DNA of 64,000 nucleotides from CAYVHU01 sp964451415 (GCA_964451415.1 CAYVHU010000001.1:236064-300063); one strand, 5' to 3'. Positions 33,402 to 42,543 are shown, counted from the first letter of the stretch. Numbers and translations: made by a program. Notes: generated by a model from the letters alone, not told the origin.

Positions 33402-34270
33402 TGTCCAACGTCACACATAGCCAAGAAGCCTTGGCCGCACGGATCGAAGCCATAATCGGAAAACGTCCCGTGCGCCTGTCCCCCCTCGGCGGTGGTTGCG
33501 TGGGCGAAGTGTTTAAGGTGACCTTTGCCTCCGGGTGCACTCTGGTCGCCAAGGCGGGCGGGGCTCTCGACGTGGAAGGACGCATGCTGGCGTATCTGGC
33601 GCACCACACAAAACTTCCCGTGCCGGAGGTTCTCCAAAATGAACCCGACCTGCTGCTGATGTCTGCGCTGGAAGGCTCGTGCGGCACCGTGGATGCCTCT
33701 GCACAACGTCACGGTGCGGAATTGCTGGCGGAACTGCACAACATCACGACGGACCGGGGCTTCGGCTTCACGCAGGACACCGTGATCGGCGGGCTTGCCC
33801 AACCCAATCCATGGACCCGGAGTTGGCGTTCGTTTTTCGCCGAACACCGTTTGCTATACATGGGACGAGTGGCGCAACGTGCCGGCCGTCTGCCCGTAGC
33901 TTTGATGTCACGCCTGGAACGTTTCACAAACGCAATAGACAAGTGGATCCAAGAACCGCAACACCCGAGCCTCATCCACGGCGATATGTGGGGCGGCAAC
34001 GTGTTGAGCCATGCCGGGCGCATAACCGGCTTCATCGACCCCGCCCTCTACTTCGCAGATGCGGAAATCGAGCTTGCCTTCACCACTATGTTCAGCACGT
34101 TCGGCGAACCGTTTTTCAACCGCTACACGGAGCTACGCCCCATAAAACCTGGCTTTTTCGAAGAACGGCGCGAGATTTACAACCTCTATCCCCTTCTCGT
34201 GCATGTCCGCTTGTTCGGCGGGTCTTACGTGGGAACGGTGGAACACACACTGCGGCGTTTCGGGTTCTGA
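33401..34270 (+). CDS. Fructosamine-kinase-like protein
   Basis: 289 residues with a GTG start sharing one base with the phosphatase stop. It belongs to the FN3K/ketosamine-kinase family of aminoglycoside-phosphotransferase-like kinases: LGGGCVGEVFKV nucleotide loop (29-40), the catalytic loop LIHGDMWGGNVLSH and metal-binding GFIDPALYFADAEIELA. Bacterial homologues remove sugars from glycated amines or phosphorylate free fructosamines. Pairing with a low-molecular-weight phosphatase is common in bacteria and suggests a linked deglycation role. Confidence 0.88.
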   Translation: MSNVTHSQEALAARIEAIIGKRPVRLSPLGGGCVGEVFKVTFASGCTLVAKAGGALDVEGRMLAYLAHHTKLPVPEVLQNEPDLLLMSALEGSCGTVDASAQRHGAELLAELHNITTDRGFGFTQDTVIGGLAQPNPWTRSWRSFFAEHRLLYMGRVAQRAGRLPVALMSRLERFTNAIDKWIQEPQHPSLIHGDMWGGNVLSHAGRITGFIDPALYFADAEIELAFTTMFSTFGEPFFNRYTELRPIKPGFFEERREIYNLYPLLVHVRLFGGSYVGTVEHTLRRFGF

Positions 34271-34511
34271 GCCCGCCATGGTTTTGCGCACCCTTGCACA
34301 TGCAATGGCTCTGAAACAAGGAAAAGGCGGATAGCAAAAACGCCGCGAGCGATAAATCGCCATCGTTTTTCCAAAACTGTACAATGCATAATTTTATAAA
34401 ATCCCGCCCAGTCCTTGAATCTCATGTGAACATGTGCCCTTGATTCGCCTGAATTTCCTGACATATTAAGTCTGTATTCAACCGCTTCGCGATCGATGGA
34501 GAGAACGCGTC
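34271..34511. promoter_or_regulatory. Intergenic region before the BI-1 gene with candidate promoter
   Basis: The first half contains AAAAACG...CGTTTTT arms (about 34337-34377) that could make a weak terminator for the kinase gene. TTGATT at 34440-34445 and TATTAA at 34464-34469, 18 bases apart, are a candidate promoter for the next gene. Both are predictions. Confidence 0.35.
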
Positions 34512-35255
34512 ATGGCCTTCAAAACCGACAACCAACCCGTTTTGCGCACCACAACCCAAAATGCGAGGCCAGGGGCCCACGCCGGGGCCATGGAGATCGA
34601 CGAGGGTCTGCGCGCCTATATGCTCAAGATTTACAATTACATGGCGTCGGGTCTGGCGTTGACGGGCGTTATCGCCCTGCTCACCGCGAATTCACCGACG
34701 ATGCTGCAAGCGATCTTCGGCACGCCGCTCCAATGGGTGGTGATGCTGGCCCCGCTGGGCTTTGTTATGGTGCTGTCGTTTGGCATCAACAAACTGTCTT
34801 TGAGCACGGCGCAGGCCCTGTTTTGGGCCTTTGCGGCGGTCATGGGACTTTCGATGGCTTCGATTTTCCTCATTTACACGGGCACGTCGATTGCGCGGGT
34901 GTTCTTTATTTCCGCCTCCACGTTTGCCGCCATGAGCCTTTACGGTTACACCACCAAGCGCGACCTGTCGGGCTTCGGTTCGTTCTTGTTCATGGGGCTG
35001 ATCGGCATCGTCATTGCGGGCATCGTCAACATCTTCTTGCAATCCAGCGCCTTGCAATTCGTCATCTCGGCGGTCGGCGTTCTGGTCTTCGTCGGCTTAA
35101 CCGCTTACGACACGCAAAAAATCAAAGTCATGTACGCGCAAGCCGACGGTTCGGAAATCGCCGGGAAAAAAGCCATTATGGGCGCTCTGACGCTGTATCT
35201 GGATTTCATCAACCTTTTCTTGATGCTGCTGCGCCTCTTCGGTGATCGCCGTTAA
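34512..35255 (+). CDS. Bax inhibitor-1/YccA-family membrane protein
   Basis: 247 residues with seven hydrophobic segments between about 42 and 245. The N-terminal RAYMLKIYNYMASGLALTG and the C-terminal ALTLYLDFINLFLMLLRLFG with its paired aspartate-bearing AYDTQKIK loop are typical of the family. Members are proton- or calcium-linked channels; E. coli YccA protects SecY from FtsH. It is monocistronic, with its own terminator. Confidence 0.93.
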   Translation: MAFKTDNQPVLRTTTQNARPGAHAGAMEIDEGLRAYMLKIYNYMASGLALTGVIALLTANSPTMLQAIFGTPLQWVVMLAPLGFVMVLSFGINKLSLSTAQALFWAFAAVMGLSMASIFLIYTGTSIARVFFISASTFAAMSLYGYTTKRDLSGFGSFLFMGLIGIVIAGIVNIFLQSSALQFVISAVGVLVFVGLTAYDTQKIKVMYAQADGSEIAGKKAIMGALTLYLDFINLFLMLLRLFGDRR

Positions 35256-35279
35256 CACGCAGCACAACACCTAAACGAA

Positions 35280-35312
35280 AACGCCCGGGACATTCGTTCC
35301 GGGCGTTTTTTT
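35280..35312 (+). terminator. Rho-independent terminator of the BI-1 gene
   Basis: AACGCCCGG pairs with CCGGGCGTT around the loop GACATTCGTT and is followed by a run of T. It lies 25 bases after the stop and ends just before the convergent J-domain gene, which may use it in the other direction. Confidence 0.9.
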
Positions 35313-35329
35313 AATGTCCGACACCTCGC

Positions 35330-35980
35330 TCAGCGCAGCATGGCCATTGCCGCGTTCAACTGACTCATATGCTCGTGCGACCCGTCCTTGCCATCTGGAT
35401 GATAGACCGTCGCCAGCTTGCGAAAGCGCAGCCGTAACATCGCCGCATCCGGATTCGATCCCGGTGGAAACCCCAGCACGTACAACGCTTGATCCCGTGT
35501 CACAACACCATTGGCCAGTGCATCGAAACGCAAGGCGTCCACAACATTGCGCAAACGTTCCAGCTCATCGTGGGTTTCACGAAAAAGCGCCGCTTGCGCC
35601 TCACTCTGCATCTCGGTTTCGGCGCGTTCTGCCTCCGATTCAATGCCGATTTTCATGTGCCCCTGTTCAAGGGCAAGCGCCAGCGCCAAGGCCTTGCGGA
35701 TCGTTTCGACGGTAAAACCGGGGGCTATTCGAACTTGCAGTCGTGGCTTGCGCCGCCATGGTTTTCCCTTTGATTTACCGGACTTTAACACAACCGTTTC
35801 GCGGTCATTACGGGCGGGATCACCGGGATCAGGAAAAGCTTCGATTACATCGCGAGGAACGATCAAAACGACGGAGCGCGCAACGTCGGCAACATTACAA
35901 CTCTTCGCATGCGCCAACGCATTCAGTGCATCGCGAAAGCGGCTGGCGCATGACACCGTATAGGATATTTTTTTAACCAT
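35330..35980 (-). CDS. J-domain protein with C-terminal J domain
   Basis: 216 residues from the ATG at 35980; the frame is open further to 36121 but that part lacks similarity. The J domain is at the very C-terminus (about 162-216): QALYVLGFPPGSNPDAAMLR, then the HPD loop in YHPDGKDGSHEH. The last helix is short, so helix IV is missing. The N-terminal 100 residues are not recognised. It presumably recruits DnaK to a specific client. The region upstream is the unusual 880-base AT-rich gap. Confidence 0.8.
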   Translation of the reverse strand: MVKKISYTVSCASRFRDALNALAHAKSCNVADVARSVVLIVPRDVIEAFPDPGDPARNDRETVVLKSGKSKGKPWRRKPRLQVRIAPGFTVETIRKALALALALEQGHMKIGIESEAERAETEMQSEAQAALFRETHDELERLRNVVDALRFDALANGVVTRDQALYVLGFPPGSNPDAAMLRLRFRKLATVYHPDGKDGSHEHMSQLNAAMAMLR

Positions 35981-36260
35981 TTTACGTTCATCGTCTACGA
36001 AGCACGCGCCGCGGCCCGGCCCCTTACCCCACACATTACGAGCCCATCGCCAAAGCAGACCGCACCTATCGCCACGGTTGACCTCCGCTTTGGAAACCCG
36101 CCCCACAGGGCGAACAGCCATCTTCTTTTGGTAACGACTTTACGGGTCTTTGCGGTGTGGTCAACTACATTTGTCGGCATTTATCGCTATTCGTGCTCTT
36201 TCTATCCTATTTTGGAGGCAACAACCTCTACCAAAGTATGAATTATTACTAGAAAACCAC

Positions 36261-36284
36261 ATAACATACTGTTATTAAATAACA
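36261..36284. promoter_or_regulatory. Overlapping palindromes, candidate operator
   Basis: ATAACA-TAC-TGTTAT (36261-36275) overlaps the perfect palindrome TGTTATT-A-AATAACA (36270-36284), giving three half-sites of one motif in alternating orientation. This is the usual layout of a cooperative repressor site. The regulator is unknown. Confidence 0.45.
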
Positions 36285-36292
36285 TTTTCTTA

Positions 36293-36307
36293 TTAAGCTC
36301 TTATTAA
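36293..36307. promoter_or_regulatory. CtrA-type box (TTAA-N7-TTAA), site 1
   Basis: TTAAGCTCTTATTAA matches the spaced TTAA-N7-TTAA signature of CtrA sites. It lies in the repeated CTTATTAAG sequence about 310 bases upstream of the J-domain gene. A chance match in AT-rich DNA is possible. Confidence 0.35.
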
Positions 36308-36816
36308 GAAAATTTCAAGAATCGTTAACTTCGACCCATTTTCTCTTCTTACAATCGCTTTAAATGCAGATTTAGGTCAAATCTTTAACACGAAAGAGAT
36401 ATCTTTCGGCCTGTCATCTAAGGTTCATCTGCATACGAAGTTGGTATTTCAGGCTCCCCGAGAAAGTGTCCGCGGGCGTTTCATGGGGGGGGGTCTCAAG
36501 CATCCTCATTGCTTCCACATGCTGGATTTTTTTGCCTCCACGAGGATCAAAAAATATGCAGACGGTGTAAACACCCAAGATTGTTTCTTAAGCATAATCG
36601 ACAAGAAGGCACAAAAATCTTGCCGCGCCTACAAGCCCGTTTGCGCATGTTCTGAATATGAGACGTATACTTATTCCAGATTTCCCTCGGCACAGAAGAT
36701 TCCTCGGTACTGGATTCAATCCGCTATCGTATTTTTAAGTTTATAATATTTTCAATATCTTACGATACATTTTCAGGATTGTTTTTTGCTGCATTCGAAA
36801 TAGTTGCGATTTCGTA

Positions 36817-36831
36817 TTAACTATTCTTTAA
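36817..36831. promoter_or_regulatory. CtrA-type box (TTAA-N7-TTAA), site 2
   Basis: TTAACTATTCTTTAA followed by CC fits the fuller CtrA consensus TTAAC-N6-TTAAC closely. It lies 28 bases before the 3' end of rarD, so it is not an obvious rarD promoter element. Confidence 0.4.
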
Positions 36832-36858
36832 CCTTGGCGTCCCACCTTTGCCCAAGGC

Positions 36859-37809
36859 TTATAAGGGGCGTGTTACAGGAACGCGGCGGCGCGCCCGGTG
36901 GCGCGCAAAGGTATCCCAACTGTAAAGCGCCAACCCGGCCCAGATCAGGACAAAGGCCAAAAGGTTCGACACCGTAAAGGGTTCGCGAAAGGCAAACACC
37001 GCAAGCAAAAATTGGCCCGTCGGAACGATATACATCAACAGACCGATGGCACTCAGTGGTAAAATCCGTGCGGCACGCGCAAACAAAAGCAAGGGCAGGG
37101 CCGTCAAGGCGCCCATGAAAATCAGTAACGCGCTATCGCCGACACCGGCGCCGAAAGCAGCCGGGCCCGGTCCCCACGTCAGCCACGCGATGTACCCCCC
37201 CGACAGGGGTAATAGCATTAAGGTTTCCAGATACAACCCCGGCAAAGATCCCACCGGTGCAAGCTTGCGCACCAGACCGTAAAACGTCCACGACCCCGCA
37301 ATGGAGAACACCACCCAGGACGCGGCACCAGCACTCATCATCATAACCACAACCCCTATCGCCGCGAGGCCGAGCGCCACCCAGCGGGGGAACGACAAAC
37401 GTTCCTTCAGCACAACCACCCCCAGCAATACGCTTAAGAGCGGGCTAATGTAGTATCCGAGGCTTGTTTGCAAAACATGGTCGTTGGCGACGGCCCAAAT
37501 AAACACGCCCCAATTCACGGCAATGGTCAAACCGGATAAAGCAGCGACGCCCAAAATGCGCGGCGTATACAGTGTGCGGGTGAAAATTTCGCGACGGCGC
37601 GTCAGCATCATCAGCAGCGCCGTGAAAACAAGTGTCCAAAAAGAACGGTGCGCCAAAACTTCCAGCGCACTGATATGCGCTACAGCTTTAAAGGCCAACG
37701 GGAACAGACCCCAGGTCAAAGTTGCCATCACGGCAAGGGCGACGCCTTGACGCGTACTCGCGTTTTTTGCGCCGTCCGCAGATGCGGAGGAAGAAACGTT
37801 ATCAGTCAC
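36859..37809 (-). CDS. rarD: RarD-type EamA permease
   Basis: 316 residues with about ten hydrophobic segments. The RarD subgroup is recognised by TWGLFPLAFKAVAHISALEVLAHRSFWT near the N-terminus, the ANDHVLQTSLGYYISPLLSVLLG block and GLYLETLMLLPL. These inner-membrane proteins belong to the drug/metabolite transporter superfamily; the substrate (possibly chloramphenicol or an amino acid) is not certain. It is divergent from the Flp pilin gene. Confidence 0.92.
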   Translation of the reverse strand: MTDNVSSSASADGAKNASTRQGVALAVMATLTWGLFPLAFKAVAHISALEVLAHRSFWTLVFTALLMMLTRRREIFTRTLYTPRILGVAALSGLTIAVNWGVFIWAVANDHVLQTSLGYYISPLLSVLLGVVVLKERLSFPRWVALGLAAIGVVVMMMSAGAASWVVFSIAGSWTFYGLVRKLAPVGSLPGLYLETLMLLPLSGGYIAWLTWGPGPAAFGAGVGDSALLIFMGALTALPLLLFARAARILPLSAIGLLMYIVPTGQFLLAVFAFREPFTVSNLLAFVLIWAGLALYSWDTFARHRARRRVPVTRPL

Positions 37810-37958
37810 CAGGGGAGGTCCTCTTAAAGGGTTGCACGCAAAACCGCGCCATCCAACCTTTTCGCTCTACACAAAGATGTGTACACTGTCGGCGTGGAAA
37901 ATGGAGTCAAAATGATGCCGGTCCATGACGAGTAGATAGCGGACGTACGGCGAACAAA

Positions 37959-38162
37959 ATGGTAGAAATTTTTTATATATTCAGCAAACGATGCGCCTTG
38001 TTTTTATACCGCAGCTCGTTTTTACGTTGCGATAAGGGCGTGACCGCGATCGAATACGCCCTCATTGCAACGTTAGTGGCGGTCGCCATTGTTACCGCGT
38101 TGACCCGCGTTGGCAGCGGGGTACTCAATCTTTTCACCACGGTCGCCAACGCGCTGCTGTGA
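37959..38162 (+). CDS. flp: Flp-type (type IVb) pilin, orphan
   Basis: 67 residues. The prepilin signature is DKGVTAIEYALIATLVAVAIVTAL: cleavage is expected after the Gly, and the Glu five residues later plus Tyr is the Flp hallmark. The hydrophobic helix and short C-terminus (LFTTVANALL) complete a mature pilin of about 40 residues. The leader is unusually long (about 27 residues), and a later start is not available. No tad assembly gene lies in the window, so it must use machinery encoded elsewhere. The CHASE-like kinase converges 27 bases downstream. Confidence 0.9.
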   Translation: MVEIFYIFSKRCALFLYRSSFLRCDKGVTAIEYALIATLVAVAIVTALTRVGSGVLNLFTTVANALL

Positions 38163-38189
38163 GGCTGTGTGTAAGAAGCGACGGCGAAT

Positions 38190-39806
38190 TCATGCGGCGC
38201 CGGGAAATTCCACCCAAAACGTCGAGCCGATCCCCTCCTGGGTTTCAAAACCGATCTGCCCCCCCATGGTTTCAACAAGATTTTTTGTGATGGTCAGGCC
38301 GATCCCGGCACCTTCCAGCTCGCTGCGGTCGTAGGCCAGTCGTTCAAACGGCGCAAACAGATGCTTTTGCCGACGCAAGGGTATCCCCAGCCCCGAATCT
38401 CGCACGGACACACGCGTGTAGCCACTATCCAGGGGCGCGCAGGAAATCTCCACCCAACCGCCTTGACGGTTGTATTTTACGGCATTGCCAAGCAGATTGA
38501 TCAAGACGCGGCGCAATAGCTGCTTGTCCGCCCAGACGGTTTTGTGCGCTCCACATCCCTGCACCATCTTCACAACGACTTTCTTTTGCGCGGCCTGTGC
38601 CGTGACAAAGCTCATCGCAGCCGCCACCGTCTCATCAACGCACAGGGCTTGAGAGTTCACCTCCAAGGTCCCGGTTTCGATCTTCGACAACTCCAAAACC
38701 TGACTAATCAATTTCAAGAGATGATGGGCGCTATCGCTGATATGCCCCAGGTACTCTCGCTGCCCCGCATTCAATGGCCCCTTCAGGTCGTGGGCGAGCA
38801 TATCACCGTAGCCGATCACCGCGTTCAAGGGCGTGCGGAATTCATGACTCATATTGGCGAGAAAGGCGGATTTTGCGCGACTGGCTTTCTCCGCACCATA
38901 GCGTGCAGCGCGCAAATTAGCATTATCGACAATCTGCTTCGCAAGTAAAAAACCGCTTAAAACCGCCAGCACGCCGCCGGTTAGCCAGAACCAAGGAGTC
39001 AACAAGGCCACCGATGGCCAGCCCGCCACCGGGCGCAACCCGATTTGCCAAGACAAACCAGAAAGCTCGACACGGGTTACGACGCCATCATCGACAAATG
39101 CGCTTTGCTTTCCAAAAAAAATGTTTTTTGCCGTTCCATCGTCATTGAGGCTGCGAATGGCCACGTCGTATCCCGAGCCCTTCAGCCGTGCGCCGAACTC
39201 CCGCAAGATCGGCTTCAAATCAATGATCGCCAGAGCATACCCCCAAAGCCGGGGAACCCCTTTGGCGGAAACGTGCAGCGCCATACGCGCAATCAAAACA
39301 TTTTTTGCGCTATTGCGCTCACGCCCGATGGATGCAAACAAAACAACAGCGTCCCGAGACGCCCCGGTGCCCGGATTATCTGAAAAACGGACTTTTCTCC
39401 CCACCATCGCGGCATTGCCGATACGCGGGTAAACATAGCGGACGATGTTATCTTTTACCAATTGCACGGCGCGCACCCCGGTATGTGCGGTGTCTCCCCC
39501 TCCGCTTAAGATCGCCCGTCCATAACGGGCAAATTCACTTTTATCCAAGCCTTGTGGGCTGGCACGCCAGAATGCCCTTACATTTTCCACCACGACCGTC
39601 CGATCGTGAATGCTGTTAACCAGAGCCGTATGCAGGGTGTTGGCGAAAACGCTCGCGTTATGCTGCGCTTCTTCAAGATTCAATTGGCGCTCGGAACGAT
39701 CGAAAATTCCCGTCACGACGAGAACCGACGTCGCCAGGGCCACACCGGCGAAAACCGCCCTGAGCAGCACCTTGAGATCGGCCCCTTTATGGGTCGCATC
39801 ATCCAT
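38190..39806 (-). CDS. Membrane histidine kinase with CHASE-like sensor domain
   Basis: 538 residues from the ATG at 39806 (GAGGG six bases upstream). A membrane segment at about 15-34 and another at about 272-292 enclose a periplasmic CHASE-like domain, with RYVYPRIGNAAMVGRKVRF at 123-141. The kinase core has the H box NMSHEFRTPLNAVIGY (His321) and the ATPase domain with NLLGNAVKYN, DSGLGIPL and GAGIGLTI. It lacks receiver or HPt domains. Its partner regulator is not adjacent. Confidence 0.92.
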   Translation of the reverse strand: MDDATHKGADLKVLLRAVFAGVALATSVLVVTGIFDRSERQLNLEEAQHNASVFANTLHTALVNSIHDRTVVVENVRAFWRASPQGLDKSEFARYGRAILSGGGDTAHTGVRAVQLVKDNIVRYVYPRIGNAAMVGRKVRFSDNPGTGASRDAVVLFASIGRERNSAKNVLIARMALHVSAKGVPRLWGYALAIIDLKPILREFGARLKGSGYDVAIRSLNDDGTAKNIFFGKQSAFVDDGVVTRVELSGLSWQIGLRPVAGWPSVALLTPWFWLTGGVLAVLSGFLLAKQIVDNANLRAARYGAEKASRAKSAFLANMSHEFRTPLNAVIGYGDMLAHDLKGPLNAGQREYLGHISDSAHHLLKLISQVLELSKIETGTLEVNSQALCVDETVAAAMSFVTAQAAQKKVVVKMVQGCGAHKTVWADKQLLRRVLINLLGNAVKYNRQGGWVEISCAPLDSGYTRVSVRDSGLGIPLRRQKHLFAPFERLAYDRSELEGAGIGLTITKNLVETMGGQIGFETQEGIGSTFWVEFPGAA

Positions 39807-39873
39807 TCCTGCCCTCACTTCGAAGAGACGCGCCTTGGATATAAGAATGATTCTGACAAAGATAAAGAAAAAA

Positions 39874-39949
<76 letters not shown>

Positions 39950-39993
39950 TCCGAACCGCCGTATCGCTTACGGGCGGGAAAAGACGCGCTTTT

Positions 39994-41376
39994 TTAATCC
40001 GCGCGCGCGCCGACGTCAATGCGTTTCGAGAACACGGCCTTCGGCACCGGTGCACTTCCACCGCAAACGGCGTTCACGGCGTCAAATCCCGGCGGCGTTT
40101 TCCACACCAGCGTATCGAACCCTTCGCACTTCGGACAATGGGTCGACCACCGTGCTAAAACAGAACCGCAATCTGCACACACCCATGCGGGATCCGCCGC
40201 CGCTTCAGCGGCACATTCCAGCCATTTGCGCGCCTGTTGCGAATCACCACGTTCTTCATCTTCAAGGCGCGCCATCAGACGGTACACCGCACGCGTCGCA
40301 TGCTCGCCTGCCATCGCCTCTGTGAGAACCGTGCGAGCCTGACCCCAAAGCCGGGCCTCAAGAAACGCTTCGCCAAGAGCGACCCGCCCCTCTTGCGTAT
40401 CGGCGTGGCATGACGTCAACGTTTTCAACGCCTTGACTTTTTGCAATCCATCTTCGGCCTCACTGACTTCCAGATACAGCGTTGCAAGATCGGGATGCGG
40501 CCTCAACGACCAGGTTTTTTCCAGCACGGACCGGGCCTTGCGTCGATTCTTCCGCGCCAGATGGAGGCGCGCCAGATGCGTTGCCGCCGGCATGAACGCC
40601 GTATCCGCCGCAACTGATTTTTCCGCCAATTTCAAGGCTTCTCGATGCGTCCCCATGGCTTCGGCCTTCAGACTGCGTCCCAACAGCACCACGGCACGAC
40701 GATGACGCATTTCATCTTTGTTCACGCTGTTGCGCTTTTCGATACGCCCTAAGGCTTCGTCGGCCTCACGCCATTGGCCCACACGCGCCTCCAGCGCAAA
40801 ACGCGTGTCCGTCAACCACGCACTTTTGGGCTTAAGGGCATAAGCGCGCCGCACATAAGCCAGCGCGCTTTGGTCGTCACCACGCTTAAGCGCCTGATTG
40901 ATCAAGCCGCGCAAGCCCAGAAACGCCATGTCCGGTTCCTTGAGCATGGCTTTGAAAAACGTTTCCGCCGCTTTTTCATCACCACTGAGTTGCGCCGCCT
41001 GCGCCTTCAGCAAAAGTGTCAAGGGCGGTTCACGCAACAGACCGTCGGCCTTGGCGACTTGACGACGCGCTTCAGTTGCGTCGCCTGCCGCCACCGCCAC
41101 CATCCCCTTGGTCAACGCCTTATACCCCTTTTGCGAACGACGTTCCTGGCGCGCGTGCGTGATGCGACCCGGAACGCGGGTCAAAAACAACCAAAACCGA
41201 TAGAATAGCGCGACGACCCCGGCAAACAGCATTGCCGAGACCACCAGAACACCGACACTGGTATCGACCCGCCAGCCGTCCCAGTTCAAGACCACGACAC
41301 CGGGATTGTTCGCCACCCAGACCCCCGCCCAGGCCACCGCCAGCGCAACGATAAAAAATGAAATCAGGCGTAGCAT
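39994..41376 (-). CDS. hemY: HemY-type TPR membrane protein with C-terminal zinc ribbon
   Basis: 460 residues from the ATG at 41376, which has GGAGG seven bases upstream; the longer frame overlaps mic60. The N-terminal HemY domain has two membrane segments (about 1-24 and 40-62), followed by tetratricopeptide-like helices to about residue 390. The C-terminus has a four-cysteine ribbon, CADC...CPKC, resembling the rubredoxin-type domain of LapB. The protein is encoded with heme synthesis genes but is not an enzyme of the pathway; an assembly or scaffold role is inferred. It lies 13 bases after mic60. Confidence 0.9.
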   Translation of the reverse strand: MLRLISFFIVALAVAWAGVWVANNPGVVVLNWDGWRVDTSVGVLVVSAMLFAGVVALFYRFWLFLTRVPGRITHARQERRSQKGYKALTKGMVAVAAGDATEARRQVAKADGLLREPPLTLLLKAQAAQLSGDEKAAETFFKAMLKEPDMAFLGLRGLINQALKRGDDQSALAYVRRAYALKPKSAWLTDTRFALEARVGQWREADEALGRIEKRNSVNKDEMRHRRAVVLLGRSLKAEAMGTHREALKLAEKSVAADTAFMPAATHLARLHLARKNRRKARSVLEKTWSLRPHPDLATLYLEVSEAEDGLQKVKALKTLTSCHADTQEGRVALGEAFLEARLWGQARTVLTEAMAGEHATRAVYRLMARLEDEERGDSQQARKWLECAAEAAADPAWVCADCGSVLARWSTHCPKCEGFDTLVWKTPPGFDAVNAVCGGSAPVPKAVFSKRIDVGARAD

Positions 41377-41389
41377 ATGACGCCTCCGT

Positions 41390-42499
41390 TCACGCGCCGC
41401 CGGTCGCGGACAAGGCGACCAAGGCGAGACGATATAATTTTTCCGCGGCACTTTGCGCATCAAGTCGTGCGCGCGCATCACGCAACCACGGCGCCACCGC
41501 GGCACCGGGCGGGCCCTGCAAAACGCTAAGAGCCGCCACCGCATCGTTCAATTTCCCACGCTCCAAAGCTCTTTGCGCCATCGCAACGGCACGTTCAACC
41601 TTGTCGCGAATGCTTGCGGGATCGGTACGGCGCACGATGATCAGGCCGCCGAGCCCCGCTTTCAGCCTGCCGAACCAGCCTTGATCGGAAGCCTCCGCCT
41701 TGGCGCGAGCGCGTATAATGGCCCTTGCCACATGCGCATAGCGTGCCGTCAGATCCGTCCTACGCGGCACGCCGGTCGTCGCATACGGCAACAAGCGGGT
41801 GACAAGCTCGGCAACGTCTGCGTTCTTGGGCGCAATCTTTTTCAGGGCCGTCAGGGCTTCGCCATAAGGATCGCCGCTTTCCAAACGCGCCCGCAATTGG
41901 GTCGCCGCCAAAATCAAGGCCTGAGCCGATGCCGCTTGTGCAGAACCACCCGCGCGCAAGCGGGCCTGGGCCTCTTCCAGGGCGCCAACACGCGCGGCGA
42001 GTGCCGCGACCTGGGCCTTCAGCTCCGCCGGTGCGCCGGTATCATTTGCGCCTTTCAGCGCGCGCATTCGTGCCTCCAGGTCATCCATGCGCCGGGCCAG
42101 AATGGGGGTCGGCGTCGGTAACGTTTCCTGCGTAACGGCGGGAGTTGTCGTTTGTATGGGGACACTCGGCTCAGATACCGGACGCCCTTTCACGGTGACG
42201 CCATCGCGGGTTTTGTTGACAAGTGCAGAAAATTTCCCCGAGGCCCACGGTCCGATGACGGGCCACCCAGCAGCCACCGTACCGCCAATGAGCACCACCG
42301 CCACCGCTAGCCACATCCAGGTCCGCCGCGCCCCGTGTTTTTTTAATTTTTTCGCTACGGAGCCCTTGCCCGTCTTGGATGCGCCCGTCTTGAATGTGCC
42401 GGTTTTGGGCGTGCCGGTTTTAGGGACGTCTTTCTTCAGGCTTTCTTTTTTTGCATTCCCGGTCTCAAGCGTACCGCGATTTTGTGTTGTTTCCGCCAT
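41390..42499 (-). CDS. Alphaproteobacterial Mic60/mitofilin homologue
   Basis: 369 residues. An N-terminal cytoplasmic region has a 5-residue KTGxx repeat (about 26-45), then a single membrane helix (WMWLAVAVVLIGGTVAAGW, about 60-79), a linker, a coiled-coil region (about 135-185) and a C-terminal mitofilin-like domain (about 225-365, including WFGRLKAGLGGLIIVRR and RAVAMAQRALERGKLNDAVA). Alphaproteobacterial Mic60 shapes inner-membrane folds and is typically encoded between hemD and hemY, exactly as here. Confidence 0.85.
   Translation of the reverse strand: MAETTQNRGTLETGNAKKESLKKDVPKTGTPKTGTFKTGASKTGKGSVAKKLKKHGARRTWMWLAVAVVLIGGTVAAGWPVIGPWASGKFSALVNKTRDGVTVKGRPVSEPSVPIQTTTPAVTQETLPTPTPILARRMDDLEARMRALKGANDTGAPAELKAQVAALAARVGALEEAQARLRAGGSAQAASAQALILAATQLRARLESGDPYGEALTALKKIAPKNADVAELVTRLLPYATTGVPRRTDLTARYAHVARAIIRARAKAEASDQGWFGRLKAGLGGLIIVRRTDPASIRDKVERAVAMAQRALERGKLNDAVAALSVLQGPPGAAVAPWLRDARARLDAQSAAEKLYRLALVALSATGGA
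42371..42430 (-). repeat. 15-bp tandem repeat in mic60
   Basis: Four 15-base units, such as CGTCTTGGATGCGCC and GGTTTTGGGCGTGCC on the plus strand, encode KTGxx units in the cytoplasmic N-terminus. The units diverge moderately, so this expansion is older than the exact repeats elsewhere in the window. Confidence 0.75.
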
Positions 42500-42543
42500 G
42501 AAATCATGATTTCCGAATTAAGGTCCAGACTCTGCGCCCGCCA

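Larger units (their letters stand above)
35981..36858. other. Long AT-rich intergenic region without a convincing gene
   Basis: 878 bases, clearly more AT-rich than the flanks, especially 36180-36400 and 36720-36830. It holds overlapping palindromes (36261-36284) and two TTAA-N7-TTAA boxes (36293-36307 and 36817-36831). A 101-codon frame at 36441-36746 starts with TTG, has no family resemblance and no good ribosome-binding site. The region may contain the J-domain gene's promoter, a small RNA, or a decayed gene. Confidence 0.5.

Noticed and set aside
36441..36746. 101-codon frame in the AT-rich region
   Set aside because: TTG start, no ribosome-binding site and no recognisable family. It may be a decayed gene but cannot be supported as a CDS.
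35981..36858. Chromosome replication origin
   Set aside because: AT-rich DNA with CtrA-type boxes recalls some origins, but no DnaA box cluster and no origin-linked genes such as dnaA, parAB or hemE are near.
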